Assembly: GCA_025362235.1 (NCBI GenBank)
Contig: JANYGZ010000050.1
Span: forward strand, 28,439-92,438
Length of the DNA: 64,000 nt
Direction of reading: 5' to 3'
DNA from: Ferruginibacter sp.
GTDB lineage: Bacteria > Bacteroidota > Bacteroidia > Chitinophagales > Chitinophagaceae
Both the position numbers and the translations under genes were made by a program. Below, piece by piece: positions 36,477 to 48,091 of the stretch (its first letter is position 1; every line of letters starts with the position of its first letter). The notes beneath the pieces were generated by a model. That model saw only the letters and a program-made list of their open reading frames with translations, was not told the origin of the DNA and ran no database searches.

Positions 36477-39400
36477 ATGAGTTTACCATCACTTCTCCAA
36501 CCGGGGGCTGCGAAGAAGGTCTTCCTGAAAAAAATTACGCTGATTATGAAGCTAACTACCATTTTAATGATTGTGGCATCCTTGCATATTAGTGCAAAAA
36601 GCCTTTCTCAAAAAATCAGTATCTCTGCCAAAAATGCAATGCTGGAACGGGTGTTTGAATTATTGGAAGAAAAATCGGGCTACCATTTTATTTTCAACAG
36701 CCGTATGGTTGCAGATGGTAAAAAAGTCAATTTAAAAGTTACGGATAAAACGGTAGAAGAAGTACTGGACATCTGCTTTAAAGATCAGCCTTTTGATTAT
36801 GTTATTAAGGATAAGGTAATTATTATAAAAGAAAAAGCAGGGAAGAAAATGGTGGCATATGCAGTGGTTGTTTCAACTGCTGCACAACCGGTTAAAGGAA
36901 TAGTGAAGGATGCAAACGATAAACCAATTGAAGGTGCTACGGTATCTATCAAAAAATTAAATATAGGGACATCAACAAATAAAGATGGAAAATTTGAATT
37001 AAATAATGTTGCAGCGGGAACTTACGAAATAGAAATTTCTTCTGTTGGCTTTAAAACAATCACCCAAACAATAACAATAGGGGATATCGAACCTGCAGGT
37101 CTGGTAATAACTTTATCCCCTGCAGTAACTGGCTTATCCGATGTGGTCGTAGTTGGTTATGGCACGCAAAGAAAAAGAGATGTAACTGGTTCTATAAGCA
37201 CAGTAAAGGGAGATGATTTTAAAAATTTGCCGGTAAGCAATGTTGCCACTGCCTTACAAGGAAGGGCTTCGGGAGTTAATATTGTTAGTGCTGACGGCGC
37301 TCCTGGAAGTGTACCAAGTATTCGTGTAAGAGGTACAGGAACCATAAACGATGCTGAGCCATTAATTGTAATAGATGGTGTTCCTGCCGGGAGTTTAACT
37401 GATATTAATCCTAACGATATTGCTTCAATCGATATCTTAAAAGATGCATCTGCTTCAGCTATATATGGTTCAAGAGCTGCAAATGGTGTCGTACTCGTTA
37501 CAACCAAAAAAGGAAATTTTAATCAAAAACTTAAAACTACAGTTAATTTATACACAGGCAGTAATAAACCTATGAAATTCCTTAATATGCTTACAGCTCC
37601 TAATTTAGCTATCTTAAAAAAGGAAGCTTATACAAATGATAACTTACCTGTTCCATCAGTTTGGAACGATTCTTACTATTCTGTACAACGCACAGATTGG
37701 CAACGTGAAATACTTAAAACGGGGGAGTACACAAAATGCTGATGTATCTCTTTTAGGTGGGAGTGCAACTTCCACTTACAATTTTTCTGGCAATTTTTAT
37801 GATGAAAAGGGGGTGATCATTAATTCATTTTTTAAGCGATATAATTTTAGAATTAATTCAGAGCATAAAATCGGTAGCCGTCTAAGGATTGGAGAAAATA
37901 TAATCTACTCTAATACTTCTGGTAATTCCCCTGATACAAGATCTACTCAAACTGGTTTATTATGGAGTACAATACGTTTTAACCCTGCCATACCTGTTCG
38001 TAATCCAGACGGAACTTGGGGAACCTCTCAGGCAGATAACCAACTTGGCGATATTAATAATCCTGTAACTACTATTTATGAAAATGCAGGCTATAATAAA
38101 ACTGATCGTATTCTCATAAATGGATTTGCTGAATTGGAAATAATAAAAGGCCTTAAACTTCGTGCAAATTATGGCTATGACCAAATCACTGGCGAAGGGT
38201 ATGGTTTTTCTGTTGCAACCCCTAATCAAACCCGTGGCCCTTCCATATCCGGGCTAAACCAAAACTTCAGCAAAGTCAAATCCTTTTTAGAAGAATATTT
38301 TTTAACCTACAACAAAGACTTTAATAAAGTGCATACCCTGGGTTTAACTGCAGGTTATTCGTCTCAGGTTTTTACTGGTAATTATTTTGCTGCTTCAAGG
38401 TTGGGTTTTTCAGATACAAGTGTTGATCAGCGGATATTGAATCTTGGAAACAGTTCTTCCGCTGGTAACAGTGGCGGAAATTATAATGGCTCCGGATTGC
38501 AATCTTATTTTGTACGTGGTAATTATGCATATAAAGGAAAGTACCTGTTAACGGCAACATTCCGGTCGGATGGATCCAGCAAGTTTGCCCCCGGCAAACG
38601 TTGGGGATACTTTCCTGCATTTTCAGCAGGCTGGCGCATATCGGATGAAAAATTCTTTGAGCATGTAAAAGTGATCAACTCTTTAAAACTTACTAGTGGT
38701 TGGGGCCAATTGGGCAACCAGAATATTGGCGATTTTCAATACCTCGGTATCATTGGTTTAGGCGGTGGTGGCGGTCTTGGTGGTGGTGGTTACTCCTATA
38801 ATTTTGGTACCGGAACGGTTAATCAAAATGGGGCGTATGTAACCAGTCTTGCTAATCCTAACATTACCTGGGAAAAAGCAGTGATGACAAATATTAGTCT
38901 TGAATTTGCCGCCCTTGATAACCATATTAATGGAATTATTACTTACTTTAATAAGAATACATCTGATATGCTTGTATTGGCGCAACTGGTGGAAACCTAT
39001 GGTGCACAAGTTAATTTACCTGATGACCGGGGAAATATAACCCTGCCCAATGTAAACCAGGGTGAGCTTAATAATCATGGAGTAGAGATAGACCTGAATT
39101 ATAAAAACATGGTAGGCAAATTGAGTTATTCAATCGGTGTAAACGGCTCTTTTCTTCGCAATAAAGTTACCCGTTTGTATGGCAATTCTACCTACCTTGG
39201 TTCCGCACCATATGGAAGGGAAAACGTAGATATTTCCCGTACCTATGAAGGACAGCCTATTGCATCATTCTATGGTTTTAAAACGGAAGGCTTGTACCAA
39301 ACGCAGGCAGATATTGATAAGGCACCAAATATTGCCAACGATCCTAACAAAGCCAATATTAAACCCGGTGATGTTCGTTTTGTTGATATTAATAATGATG

Positions 39401-39942
39401 GTATAATTGACGATAAAGATCGTGTAAGATTAGGCGATCCCAACCCACATTTTGTGTATGGGTTAAATGGTGCTGCCAGCTACAACAATTTTGATTTTAG
39501 TTTCAGTTTCAGCGGCGTAAATGGGGTACAAATATATAATGCAGACAGGCTTGCCGGGTTGGATGCTACTCAAAATTTTAACTGGTACGAAGATCAGAAA
39601 AGCAGGTGGCATGGAGAGGGAACCAGCAACAGTATCCCCCGTTTAACAAGGAATAATTTAAATAACAATTACCGCTCTTCCGATCTGTGGGTGCAAGACG
39701 GCTCTTATTTTTCTTTAAAAAATATTGCACTGGGGTACACCATTTCTAAGAAAAAAATAAACAATGTCGACTTGCCGGATATACGCATTTATGTAAGTGC
39801 TTATTATGTTTTTTACATCACAAAATATAAGGGTTATACACCTGAATTAGGCTACACAAGCGGCAATTTGCAAAGAGGGGTTGATGTGGCACAATACCCA
39901 CAGTCAAGGAATTTTACAGTTGGTGCATCAATCAATTTTTAA
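36477..39942 (+). pseudogene. SusC/RagA-family TonB-linked outer-membrane receptor, single frameshift
   Basis: Two overlapping frames together encode about 1155 residues. Frame 1 (36477-37742) contains the signal segment (KKITLIMKLTTILMIVASLH), an STN domain (about 45-120), a CarboxypepD_reg-like domain (KGIVKDANDKPIEGATVSIK), the SusC signature VVVVGYGTQRKRDVTGSIST and the plug. Frame 2 resumes at GSTQNADVSLLGGSATSTYN and runs through the barrel to the terminal Phe at 39942. The switch is near the AAAA-C-GGGGG run at 37716-37725: one base fewer restores REILKRGSTQNAD. SusC imports oligosaccharides captured by SusD, and the STN domain implies control by an anti-sigma/sigma pair. It is either a pseudogene or an assembly error; all other parts are intact. 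Confidence 0.88.
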
Positions 39943-39960
39943 ACTTAGAAAAAAATTTAT

Positions 39961-41532
39961 ATGAAGAACAAAAACAGGATACTTTTATATACAACAATAT
40001 TCCTTATTGTCTCAATAATAACAGGGTGTAATAAAAACCCGCTTGATCAAAAACCAACCGGCGTGTACACCACGGGCAATTTTTGGCGTAACCAGGATGA
40101 TGTAGTTGCCGGCGTTACCGGTATCTACAATGTACTAACAACCGAAGACTGGGTGGGACATAACCTGTACATATTTGATGACCAGTCTGACGATATTTCT
40201 GTAGAAGGCGATCATCCGGATTTTAAAGCTATTGAAAGGTTCAATATCGATGCTACCCACCAGGTGCTATATACACTATGGCCATTTGCGTATGAACAAA
40301 TAGGCAGGGCAAATAATGCTATTATTTACATTCCAAAAGTAGCAGTGATAGATGAAGATATCCGTAAAAGATCTTTAGGCGAAGCTTATTTTTTACGTGC
40401 CTACGCTTACTTCGAATTAAATAAATTGTGGGGAGAAATCCCGTTGATTTTAGAAAACAATGTGCTTAGCGGAACCTACAATATTCCAAAATCTTCTGTT
40501 GATTCTGTAAGGAAGCAGATAGAGTCAGATTTATTAAAAGCCGTTGACCTACTGCCTGAAACCTATGCTGCTGCTGATAAAGGGCGGGTTAGCAAAGGAG
40601 CTGCATGGGGTTTACTCTGTAAGTTATATATGTTTGAAAATAATTTTGCAAAAGCTATTGAATATGGAAGTAAGGTAGTAAGCGATGCTAACTATGCACT
40701 TGCTCCCAACTATGCAGATAACTTTACAGTTGGCGATCAGCAAAATAACAGCAGCGAATTGCTTTTTGCTATTTGGAATAAAGACCAGCAAATTCCCAAC
40801 GTGCCAAGTTCTGCAATCGGCCAGTATTTTACACCCCGTGCATGGCAGGGCTGGGGCTTTCATCACCCAACACAAAATTTTGCAGCAGCCTTTGAGCCGG
40901 CTGATACATTCCGAAAAAGGGCAACCCTGATTGCTGTGGGAGATTCGCTGCCTTACCAAACAAATGTAAACACCATCAGTGCTGCAGATGCATATCAAAT
41001 GTTTACTGGTATGGAAGGCCAATCTACGGGAAGGTTATTGCCAAGTATGTCAACCACAGGATATTTTGTAAAAAAATACACCGCATTTTTACCCAATGGT
41101 AACGGGGGGATTGACTTTAATTTAAAGCAACCTATTTTAAGAAGTGCTGATGTTTATCTTTTAGTTGCCGAAGCAAAGATTCGCCTAAGCGGTGCCGGTA
41201 GCGGTGATGCGGAAATAAATGCAGTACGCACCAGGGCAAAATTAGCACCGCTATCAAACGCTGGTATGAGTCAACTAATGCATGAGCGCAGGGTAGAATT
41301 AGGTGGTGAAAATACCCGCTGGCAAGATTTATTGCGGTGGGATAAAGCAGGTTTAATAAACCTGGATACCATTGTTGCAAAACCCAAAGCAGCGTCACCA
41401 TTACAGCCATATAATGGTACGATTACCATTCCTGCACGAACATTTGTAAGGCCTAAACATTACTACATGCCAATACCGCAACAAATAATTGATGAAAGTA
41501 AAGGCGTGATAACACAAAATTCAAACTATTAA
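39961..41532 (+). CDS. SusD/RagB-family nutrient-binding outer-membrane lipoprotein
   Basis: A 523-residue surface lipoprotein (Cys23 in ITGC). The N-terminal SusD-like domain shows NPLDQKPTGVYTTGNFWRNQ and YNVLTTEDWVGHNLYIFDD; the middle has the TPR-like helices KRSLGEAYFLRAYAYFELNK, LWGEIPLILENN and AAWGLLCKLYMFENNFAKAI; the C-terminal RagB/SusD domain ends with NAVRTRAKLAPLS, HERRVELGGENTRWQDLLRW and YYMPIPQQIIDES. It forms the lid on the SusC barrel and selects the glycan. It starts 18 bp after SusC, and a strong terminator follows. Confidence 0.95.
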   Translation: MKNKNRILLYTTIFLIVSIITGCNKNPLDQKPTGVYTTGNFWRNQDDVVAGVTGIYNVLTTEDWVGHNLYIFDDQSDDISVEGDHPDFKAIERFNIDATHQVLYTLWPFAYEQIGRANNAIIYIPKVAVIDEDIRKRSLGEAYFLRAYAYFELNKLWGEIPLILENNVLSGTYNIPKSSVDSVRKQIESDLLKAVDLLPETYAAADKGRVSKGAAWGLLCKLYMFENNFAKAIEYGSKVVSDANYALAPNYADNFTVGDQQNNSSELLFAIWNKDQQIPNVPSSAIGQYFTPRAWQGWGFHHPTQNFAAAFEPADTFRKRATLIAVGDSLPYQTNVNTISAADAYQMFTGMEGQSTGRLLPSMSTTGYFVKKYTAFLPNGNGGIDFNLKQPILRSADVYLLVAEAKIRLSGAGSGDAEINAVRTRAKLAPLSNAGMSQLMHERRVELGGENTRWQDLLRWDKAGLINLDTIVAKPKAASPLQPYNGTITIPARTFVRPKHYYMPIPQQIIDESKGVITQNSNY

Positions 41533-41592
41533 TTATTGAGATGGCGGCTTTAATAGATTTTAAATAAGCTCAATAATATGCAGCAACTTTTA

Positions 41593-41625
41593 AACCTGTA
41601 AAGCATACCACTTTACAGGTTTTTT
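41593..41625 (+). terminator. rho-independent terminator after susCD
   Basis: AACCTGTAAAG (41593-41603) is a perfect 11-bp complement of CTTTACAGGTT (41611-41621) with a 7-nt loop, then a T tract. It begins 60 bp after the SusD stop and separates susCD from the glycosidase genes. Confidence 0.9.
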
Positions 41626-41760
41626 ATGTGCTATAAAGAAGAGATTGTAAAATGGGTAACAACTTTTATTTGTTGCGTTTTAAATAATTGTATATTAAAT
41701 TTTGTATCGGACGATAATTATAGTAATCAAAATAAAAAAGGCTTAACCAAACAAAACAGC

Positions 41761-43548
41761 ATGAAATACACTGCCAACATTTTATGGATACTCCTGTTTT
41801 GCATTTGTTCTTTTGCAACACTGGCGCAGGAGAATATTATCAGGGCAATTAAGAATAGCAGTGCTTATGCGCTTTTACAGGATAGTTCTGTGGCAAATGA
41901 AATTACAATAGATCGTAGATGGAATGGTAATTTTTGTACTACTACCATTCACAACAGCAGTAATAAAAATCTGCGGTTAAAAGAAGTGGTATTGCTGAAG
42001 GCTGATAGGTTATTTAACGGCAATACTTCTTTTTATGCAGAAGGTTTTCAAATGCTGAGTCAATATCGGGGCACATTGGCGGCACCAGTATTGGTTGGCG
42101 GCTATGATGATAACAAGCATTATAGATTGCCGCAACCGGAAGGGTATAAAGCTGTTTATAATATGCTTGTACTTCATAACGGGGATGGCAACGAAACGCT
42201 GATGGGCTTCAATTCTTCCTTTAAATTTATAGGGAAATTTTACCTCTCTGCTGATACCATTAAAGTAGTGATGGACATGGAAAATGTTTTATTAAAGGCT
42301 GGCGCTTTCATTCAATTGGAAGAATTTTCATTACTGCCCGGCAAGGATGTTAATCTGCTTACCGCCGCATTTGCAAAGCGGATCAATTATTTTCATCCAC
42401 GTTTGCAGAGCAATACTGTTCCTGCAGGCTGGTGTTCCTGGTATTGTTTCGGACCAGAGGTAACGGCAAAAAATATCAGCGATAATCTTGCTTACATCAA
42501 AAAAAATATCCCGCAATTAAAATACATTCAACTGGATGATGGATACCAGCCGCACATGGGCGATTGGCTGGAAACCAGCAATACTTTTGGCAGCAATATC
42601 AAAACAACATTAAAAGAAATTAAGAAAGCCGGTTTTGAACCAGCCATCTGGGTAGCACCTTTTATCTGCGACAGTAATTCAACCATCTATAAAGAGCATC
42701 CCGATTGGTTGGTGAAAGATGTTACCGGCAAACCATTGCAAAGTGATAAGGTAACTTTTGGTGGCTGGCGGTTGGCACCCTGGTTTGTGTTGGATGCTAC
42801 CAATCCTGCGGTGCAGCAACACCTCACCCATGTATTTAAAACCATGTCAACAGAATGGGGTTGTACTTATTTTAAATTAGATGCCAACTATTGGGGCGCT
42901 ATACAAGGCGGTGTTTATTTTGATAAAAATGCTACAAGAGTAACCGCTTACCGCAGCGGAATGAAAGCCATTTTAAAAGGTGCAGGCAACGCTTTTATTT
43001 TAGGTTGCAATCATCCATTGTGGCCATCACTTGGTTTGATTGGTGGCTCCAGAAGTTCGAATGATATAAGCCGTGACTGGAATACTTTTCTTATAACCGG
43101 GGATGAGAACCTTTTACGTAGCTGGCAAAATGGAAAGTTGTGGTGGAATGATCCTGATTGTGTATTGCTTACTGGTACACTTCCAGAGAATGAATTTATG
43201 TACCATGCATCGTTGCTGTTTTCAACAGGAGGGCTGGTATTAAGTGGTGATGATCTTACAACAATTACTAAAGAGCGCCTGGTAATATTGAAAAAAATGG
43301 TGCCACCAAAAGGTGTGAGTGCTTTGTTCAATAATACCCTCGATATTGGTTGGATGAAAGCCCCCGGAGCTACCTACCTTATTCTCTTAAACAGGGAAGA
43401 TCAACCAAAAAAAATAAGTGCCCCTTTATCACACCCTTATCAAATTATAAATTACTGGACCGGTGAGAAAAAAGGGGTTTATAAAATGGAGTTTGATGAC
43501 AAGTTACCGCCACGTTCCGGCAGGGTTTATAAATTGCTGGCTTTGTAA
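41761..43548 (+). CDS. GH36-like alpha-galactosidase/melibiase family enzyme
   Basis: A 595-residue secreted glycosidase; the start is set at ATG 41761 because a signal peptide follows directly (MKYTANILWILLF to LAQ), though the frame is open further upstream. An N-terminal beta domain (about 25-215) precedes the TIM barrel starting VPAGWCSWYCFGPEVTAKN, then YIQLDDGYQPHMGDWLE, AIWVAPFICDSN, TYFKLDANYWGA with the probable nucleophile Asp, and a C-terminal beta domain. This pattern is GH36/GH27-like (clan GH-D). The expected action is removal of alpha-galactosyl residues in the periplasm. It is the first enzyme gene after the susCD terminator. Confidence 0.85.
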   Translation: MKYTANILWILLFCICSFATLAQENIIRAIKNSSAYALLQDSSVANEITIDRRWNGNFCTTTIHNSSNKNLRLKEVVLLKADRLFNGNTSFYAEGFQMLSQYRGTLAAPVLVGGYDDNKHYRLPQPEGYKAVYNMLVLHNGDGNETLMGFNSSFKFIGKFYLSADTIKVVMDMENVLLKAGAFIQLEEFSLLPGKDVNLLTAAFAKRINYFHPRLQSNTVPAGWCSWYCFGPEVTAKNISDNLAYIKKNIPQLKYIQLDDGYQPHMGDWLETSNTFGSNIKTTLKEIKKAGFEPAIWVAPFICDSNSTIYKEHPDWLVKDVTGKPLQSDKVTFGGWRLAPWFVLDATNPAVQQHLTHVFKTMSTEWGCTYFKLDANYWGAIQGGVYFDKNATRVTAYRSGMKAILKGAGNAFILGCNHPLWPSLGLIGGSRSSNDISRDWNTFLITGDENLLRSWQNGKLWWNDPDCVLLTGTLPENEFMYHASLLFSTGGLVLSGDDLTTITKERLVILKKMVPPKGVSALFNNTLDIGWMKAPGATYLILLNREDQPKKISAPLSHPYQIINYWTGEKKGVYKMEFDDKLPPRSGRVYKLLAL

Positions 43549-43640
43549 TTTTGATTGATAAATAAAAGTGATTTTTAATTGTATAAATTATTATATGGAT
43601 GAGGCAGCAATAGTTTTCAGCAAAATAATCCCGGCATAAA

Positions 43641-45455
43641 ATGCGCTTGATACAACATATAAAAACACATCACCGTTTCAATATAAAATTGTTTGCCTGC
43701 GCCGCCTTTTTGGGATGCAACAGTATTTCTGTTGCACAGGATACAACCTATAAACTTCCACCAATCCCCACAATAGAAACCATTCAGTTAGGCTTTATCG
43801 AAAACCCAAATAATTTCCCTGAAGAGAAAATGGATTTCCCCATAGCATCCGGTATTTATAAACCAACCTGGGAATCTATTGATAAAAATTATCCCGGCGA
43901 ACCTGCCTGGTGGCGAAATGGAAAGTTTGGTATTTTTATTCACTGGGGCCCACAGGCCGCCGGAAAAAGCGGCGATTGGTATGCCCGTTATCTTTATAAA
44001 GAAGGAACCAATGCGTACAAAAATCATCAGAAAAATTTTGGCCGCCCCAATAAGTTTGGCTATAAAGATGTGTTGCACCAGTGGAACCCAACACAATGGA
44101 AAGCAGCAAAATTAGTGCAGGCATATTATGATGCCGGTTTTCGATATGCGCTGGTTGTAGGTGTCCATCATGATAATTACGACTTATGGAATTCAAAATA
44201 TCAGCCGTGGAATTCTGTAAATGTGGGGCCTGAAATAGATTTTCTGGCAGCATGGAAAAAACAATTAAAAAAGCATGGGATGCGCTTTGGTGTTGCCTTT
44301 CACCACGAATACACCTGGTGGTGGTGGCAAGGAGCTTTTGGTGCAGATACAAAAGGTGCAAAGTCAGGTATTCCTTATGATGCCAACCTTACCATGGCCG
44401 ATGGAAAAGGCAAATGGTGGCAGGGCTTAGATCCACGGCGGTTGTATGGCATACCCATAAAATATGACACCTTGGTAAACGATGGTAATAAATTTGCAAT
44501 AGAAGATATTGCTTACAAGCACAGGGGAATATTTGGTAACCACCTTGCATATGCAAAGTGGTATGCTACCCAATGGGCCATGAGGATTAAAGATGTAGTA
44601 GATAATTATGACCCTGATTTTATTTACACCGATGGCAACAGTACGCAACCTTTTAGCGGTGACAATAGTGGCTCTGGTTATAAAGCCGATGCTGCTGCCC
44701 GTATCATTGCTCATTATTATAACCAGGCAATTGTACGGCAGGGCAACCATTTTGATAAAATGAGTATCGTTAAATTCAGGCCTGCCATGAAGGGCGTGGC
44801 CACTACGTTTGAAGGCACTTATCCTGATACTATAAAAACAAACCAGATGTGGATGGGTGATTTGGCTGTGGGTGATTGGTTTTATCGCCCCGGGTTTTAT
44901 TATGATGCCGGAATGGTGGTACATGCCTTACTGGAGTATGTATGCCGTGATGGAAATTTAACGCTCTGCGTTTCGCTTACCCCCGAAGGTGCTATGGATA
45001 AAGGGAGTGCCAGAATGCTAAAAGCAACAGGCAAATGGATGAAGATAAATGGCGAAGGTATTTATGGCAGCCATTCATGGAAAAAATTTGGAGAAGGTGA
45101 AAAGGTGACCGACCCGGAAGACCCTTCGGCACCCGCTAAAATAAGGGTTTTTCCCGGTGACAAACTCAGCAAAAAACACGCTGTTTTTAAATTCAGTACA
45201 AAAGATTTTCGTTTTACGCTGGGTAAAGATGGAAGCATCTATGCTTTTTGTATGACAGTGCCTGAACCTGGTGAAATGCTTACTATTAAAATGCTTGGTA
45301 AAGATGCCGGGTTGCTTGGTAAGCCAATTAAATCTATTATCTTATTGGGCAATAAACAACCAGTTAAATGGAAAAACAGGCAGGATGGGTTAGTAATTTA
45401 CTGTCCGAAAAAAATGCCTTTTAAATATGTAGTTTGTTTTAAAATTAAAAATTAA
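43641..45455 (+). CDS. alpha-L-fucosidase-family enzyme, GH29
   Basis: A 604-residue secreted glycosidase. After a leader (about 1-33) the GH29 barrel begins with PAWWRNGKFGIFIHWGPQAA, followed by WNPTQWKAAKLVQAYYDAGF, VVGVHHDNYDLWNSKYQPW, FGVAFHHEYTWWWWQGAFGA, and DNYDPDFIYTDGN, where Asp331 is the probable nucleophile. A C-terminal beta-sandwich follows (from about 480). GH29 enzymes release alpha-L-fucose with retention; some family members act on other sugars. It follows the GH36-like gene by 92 bp in the same direction. Confidence 0.88.
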   Translation: MRLIQHIKTHHRFNIKLFACAAFLGCNSISVAQDTTYKLPPIPTIETIQLGFIENPNNFPEEKMDFPIASGIYKPTWESIDKNYPGEPAWWRNGKFGIFIHWGPQAAGKSGDWYARYLYKEGTNAYKNHQKNFGRPNKFGYKDVLHQWNPTQWKAAKLVQAYYDAGFRYALVVGVHHDNYDLWNSKYQPWNSVNVGPEIDFLAAWKKQLKKHGMRFGVAFHHEYTWWWWQGAFGADTKGAKSGIPYDANLTMADGKGKWWQGLDPRRLYGIPIKYDTLVNDGNKFAIEDIAYKHRGIFGNHLAYAKWYATQWAMRIKDVVDNYDPDFIYTDGNSTQPFSGDNSGSGYKADAAARIIAHYYNQAIVRQGNHFDKMSIVKFRPAMKGVATTFEGTYPDTIKTNQMWMGDLAVGDWFYRPGFYYDAGMVVHALLEYVCRDGNLTLCVSLTPEGAMDKGSARMLKATGKWMKINGEGIYGSHSWKKFGEGEKVTDPEDPSAPAKIRVFPGDKLSKKHAVFKFSTKDFRFTLGKDGSIYAFCMTVPEPGEMLTIKMLGKDAGLLGKPIKSIILLGNKQPVKWKNRQDGLVIYCPKKMPFKYVVCFKIKN

Positions 45456-45505
45456 CTCCAGCCAATGATCAAATTAATCAATCACCATTTGTTTAAATTA
45501 TAAAA

Positions 45506-48060
45506 ATGAAGTTTAAAAAATCAGTAGAAAATATAATCAACCTATTAGCAAAAACCATGCTGGTCCTGCTATTTGTTTTAGGTGTTGGGTTGGTATATTC
45601 TCAGCCTAAAACCCATCCTGTAATTACAACATTAAACCAATCCGTTGATGCGGAAAAAATTTTTCTCAACCCACCGGAAAGCGCAAAGCCTGGTGTGTTA
45701 TGGATGTGGATGGGAAACAATCTAAGTAAAGAAGGTATTACAAAAGATTTGGAGGCTTTAAAAAAAGAAGGCTTCAACAGAACCACCATGTTTAGCCTGG
45801 CAGATATTACAACTCCATGGGCGGGAGTAATAGGGAAAAGTCCTACACCTGAAATTGTTTCCTGGACAGAACCCTGGTGGAAACTGGTAAGATTTGCAGC
45901 AGAAGAATCAAAACGGCTGGGTATGGATTTTGGCATGTATAATGGAGCAGGCTATGAATCAAGCGGAGGCACCTGGATTACACCAGAGCTTTCAATGCAG
46001 GAGATATGCTGGTCGCAAAATAAAGTGAATGGCAACACACATGTGTGCATACAATTACAACAACCGCAGGTAGATGCAAGAGGGCATACGCCCTACCCGA
46101 TTTTTAATGGAGAAACTGGATTGGTAGAAATTCCGGAAGTGGCAGCCCGAAAAACATACTATAAAGATATTACAGTGCTGGTGCTTCCTGCAACTGGCAT
46201 AGTTAATAAAAATGATGTAATCAATATCAGTAGTAAAATGCAAACCAGCGGTCAACTTGATTGGGATGCACCTGCCGGAGAATGGATTATTTACCGGTTT
46301 GGCCATACTACCACCGGTACTTACATACAACCGGCACAGTGGAAAGCAACTGGTTTGGAATGTGATAAAATGAGTGCCAGGGCAGTAAGTTTTCACATGG
46401 ATCATATCATTGGTGAAATTCAAAAACATCTCGGAGACCTTATTGGTACTGGTTTTACCCATGTTCACTTTGATAGTTATGAAGCAGGGGTGCCATCGTG
46501 GACACCTTTAATGCGGGAAGAGTTTTTAGCAAGGAGGGGGTACGATCTTATCGCATTACTGCCAACATTTGCTGGCCGCACAATAGGCAGCCTGGAAGAT
46601 TCATTAAAATTTATGATAGATTTTGATGCCACCATTAAAGACTTACACCGGGATATCTATTTTAAAACACTTGCTGAAAAATTAAAAGCCGCCCACCTTA
46701 CTTTTTTAAGTGAGCCTTATGGAGGTCCCTGGCGACAGGACGAAATTATGCCCCTGGTAAAAAATGTAATGACAGAATTTTGGACTCACGATGGTAAATA
46801 CTCGCCGTATGAACTGGAGCCTACCGTTGCCGCTTTAAGAAAATCTGGCCAGAATTTAATAGAGGCAGAAGCCTTTACGGGAGACCCTGCCGACAGTAAA
46901 TGGGATGAAACACCCGCTTGGTTAAAACCCATTGGCGATGCAGCTTTTTGCGAAGGTGTAAACCGGATGGTATTACATCGATTTGTGCAACAGGCATTTG
47001 ACGACCGCTACAAACCGGGTGCTACTATGGGGCGTTGGGGTACTCATTTTGACCGTACCCAAACCTGGTGGAAACCCGCACAGGCAATGGTGAAATACTG
47101 GCAGCGTTGCCAGGCATTATTGCAGTGGGGCGCTATCGCAATAAAATCGGAAGATGATTGTAGCTTTTCAAATATAAAAGGAGAGATCACTATAAAAAAT
47201 ATTCATCGTCATCAACACAAAACCGATATCTATTTTGTAGCCAATACATCCCGTACTTCCGGTTCAGCAACCTGTACCTTTAAAGTAGCTGGTATGCAGC
47301 CAGAATTATGGAATCCTGTTACCGGGGCAATCCAAAATTTATATCAATTTGAAGAGCAGGATAGTAACACATCCTTCCAAATAAATTTTGATGCCGCCCA
47401 AAGTTTCTTTGTCGTTTTTCGTAAAAAAGCTGCCCGGGTGCGGTTAATAAAAAGAATAATTTTCCTTTCTTTAAAGAAGTGATAACAATGAAAGGTGCAT
47501 GGAAGGTACAGTTTGACGCCGCATGGGGAGGCCCTGTTATGCCAGTGGTTTTTGCTGAACTTTCCGATTGGACAATAAACGCAGAAACAGGTATTAAATA
47601 TTTTAGCGGCACTGCTGTTTACAAAAAAACATTTGCTGTTCCTGCATCGCAAATTGCAAATAAAAATTTACCGTTTTTATTAGATCTTGGTATGGTGAAA
47701 CATATTGCCCGTGTTAAAGTAAATAATACAGATCTTGGTGTAATTTGGACTGCACCATGGCAGGTAAAAATTCCGGCTGGGTTACTAAAGGCTAGTGGCA
47801 ATCAATTGGAGATTGAAGTAACCGATGTGTGGGCAAACCGGTTAATTGGCGATGAGCAGGAACTGGCAGATTGCGAATGGATACCAGGCTATATCAGCGG
47901 TGGTTTTTCTTTAAAAGAATTTCCTGATTGGTTCTTAAACAAACAACCCCGGCCTTCCAAAGGGAGGTATTGTTTTACTACATGGAATTATTTTACCAAA
48001 GATTCACCATTAATTTCCTCGGGATTATTAGGGCCGGTACGTATTATGCAGGAAGAGTAA
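45506..48060 (+). pseudogene. alpha-L-rhamnosidase-type enzyme, GH106, frameshifted near the 3' end
   Basis: Two frames give one GH106 protein of about 850 residues. Frame 1 (45506-47482) carries the signal peptide, the family opening LNPPESAKPGVLWMWMGNNL, WWKLVRFAAEESKRLGMDFG, THVHFDSYEAGVPSWTPLMR and FLSEPYGGPWRQDE. Frame 2 (47479-48060) carries the C-terminal beta-sandwich: MKGAWKVQFDAAWGGPVMPV and FLLDLGMVKHIARVKVNN through SSGLLGPVRIM. Adding one A to the A run at 47423-47428 joins FRKKSCPGAVNKKNNFPFF to the second part. GH106 releases rhamnose from pectic side chains. It is a real frameshift or a homopolymer base-call error. Confidence 0.88.
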
Positions 48061-48091
48061 TTTACAGTTCGTAAAATATTTGCTTAACACA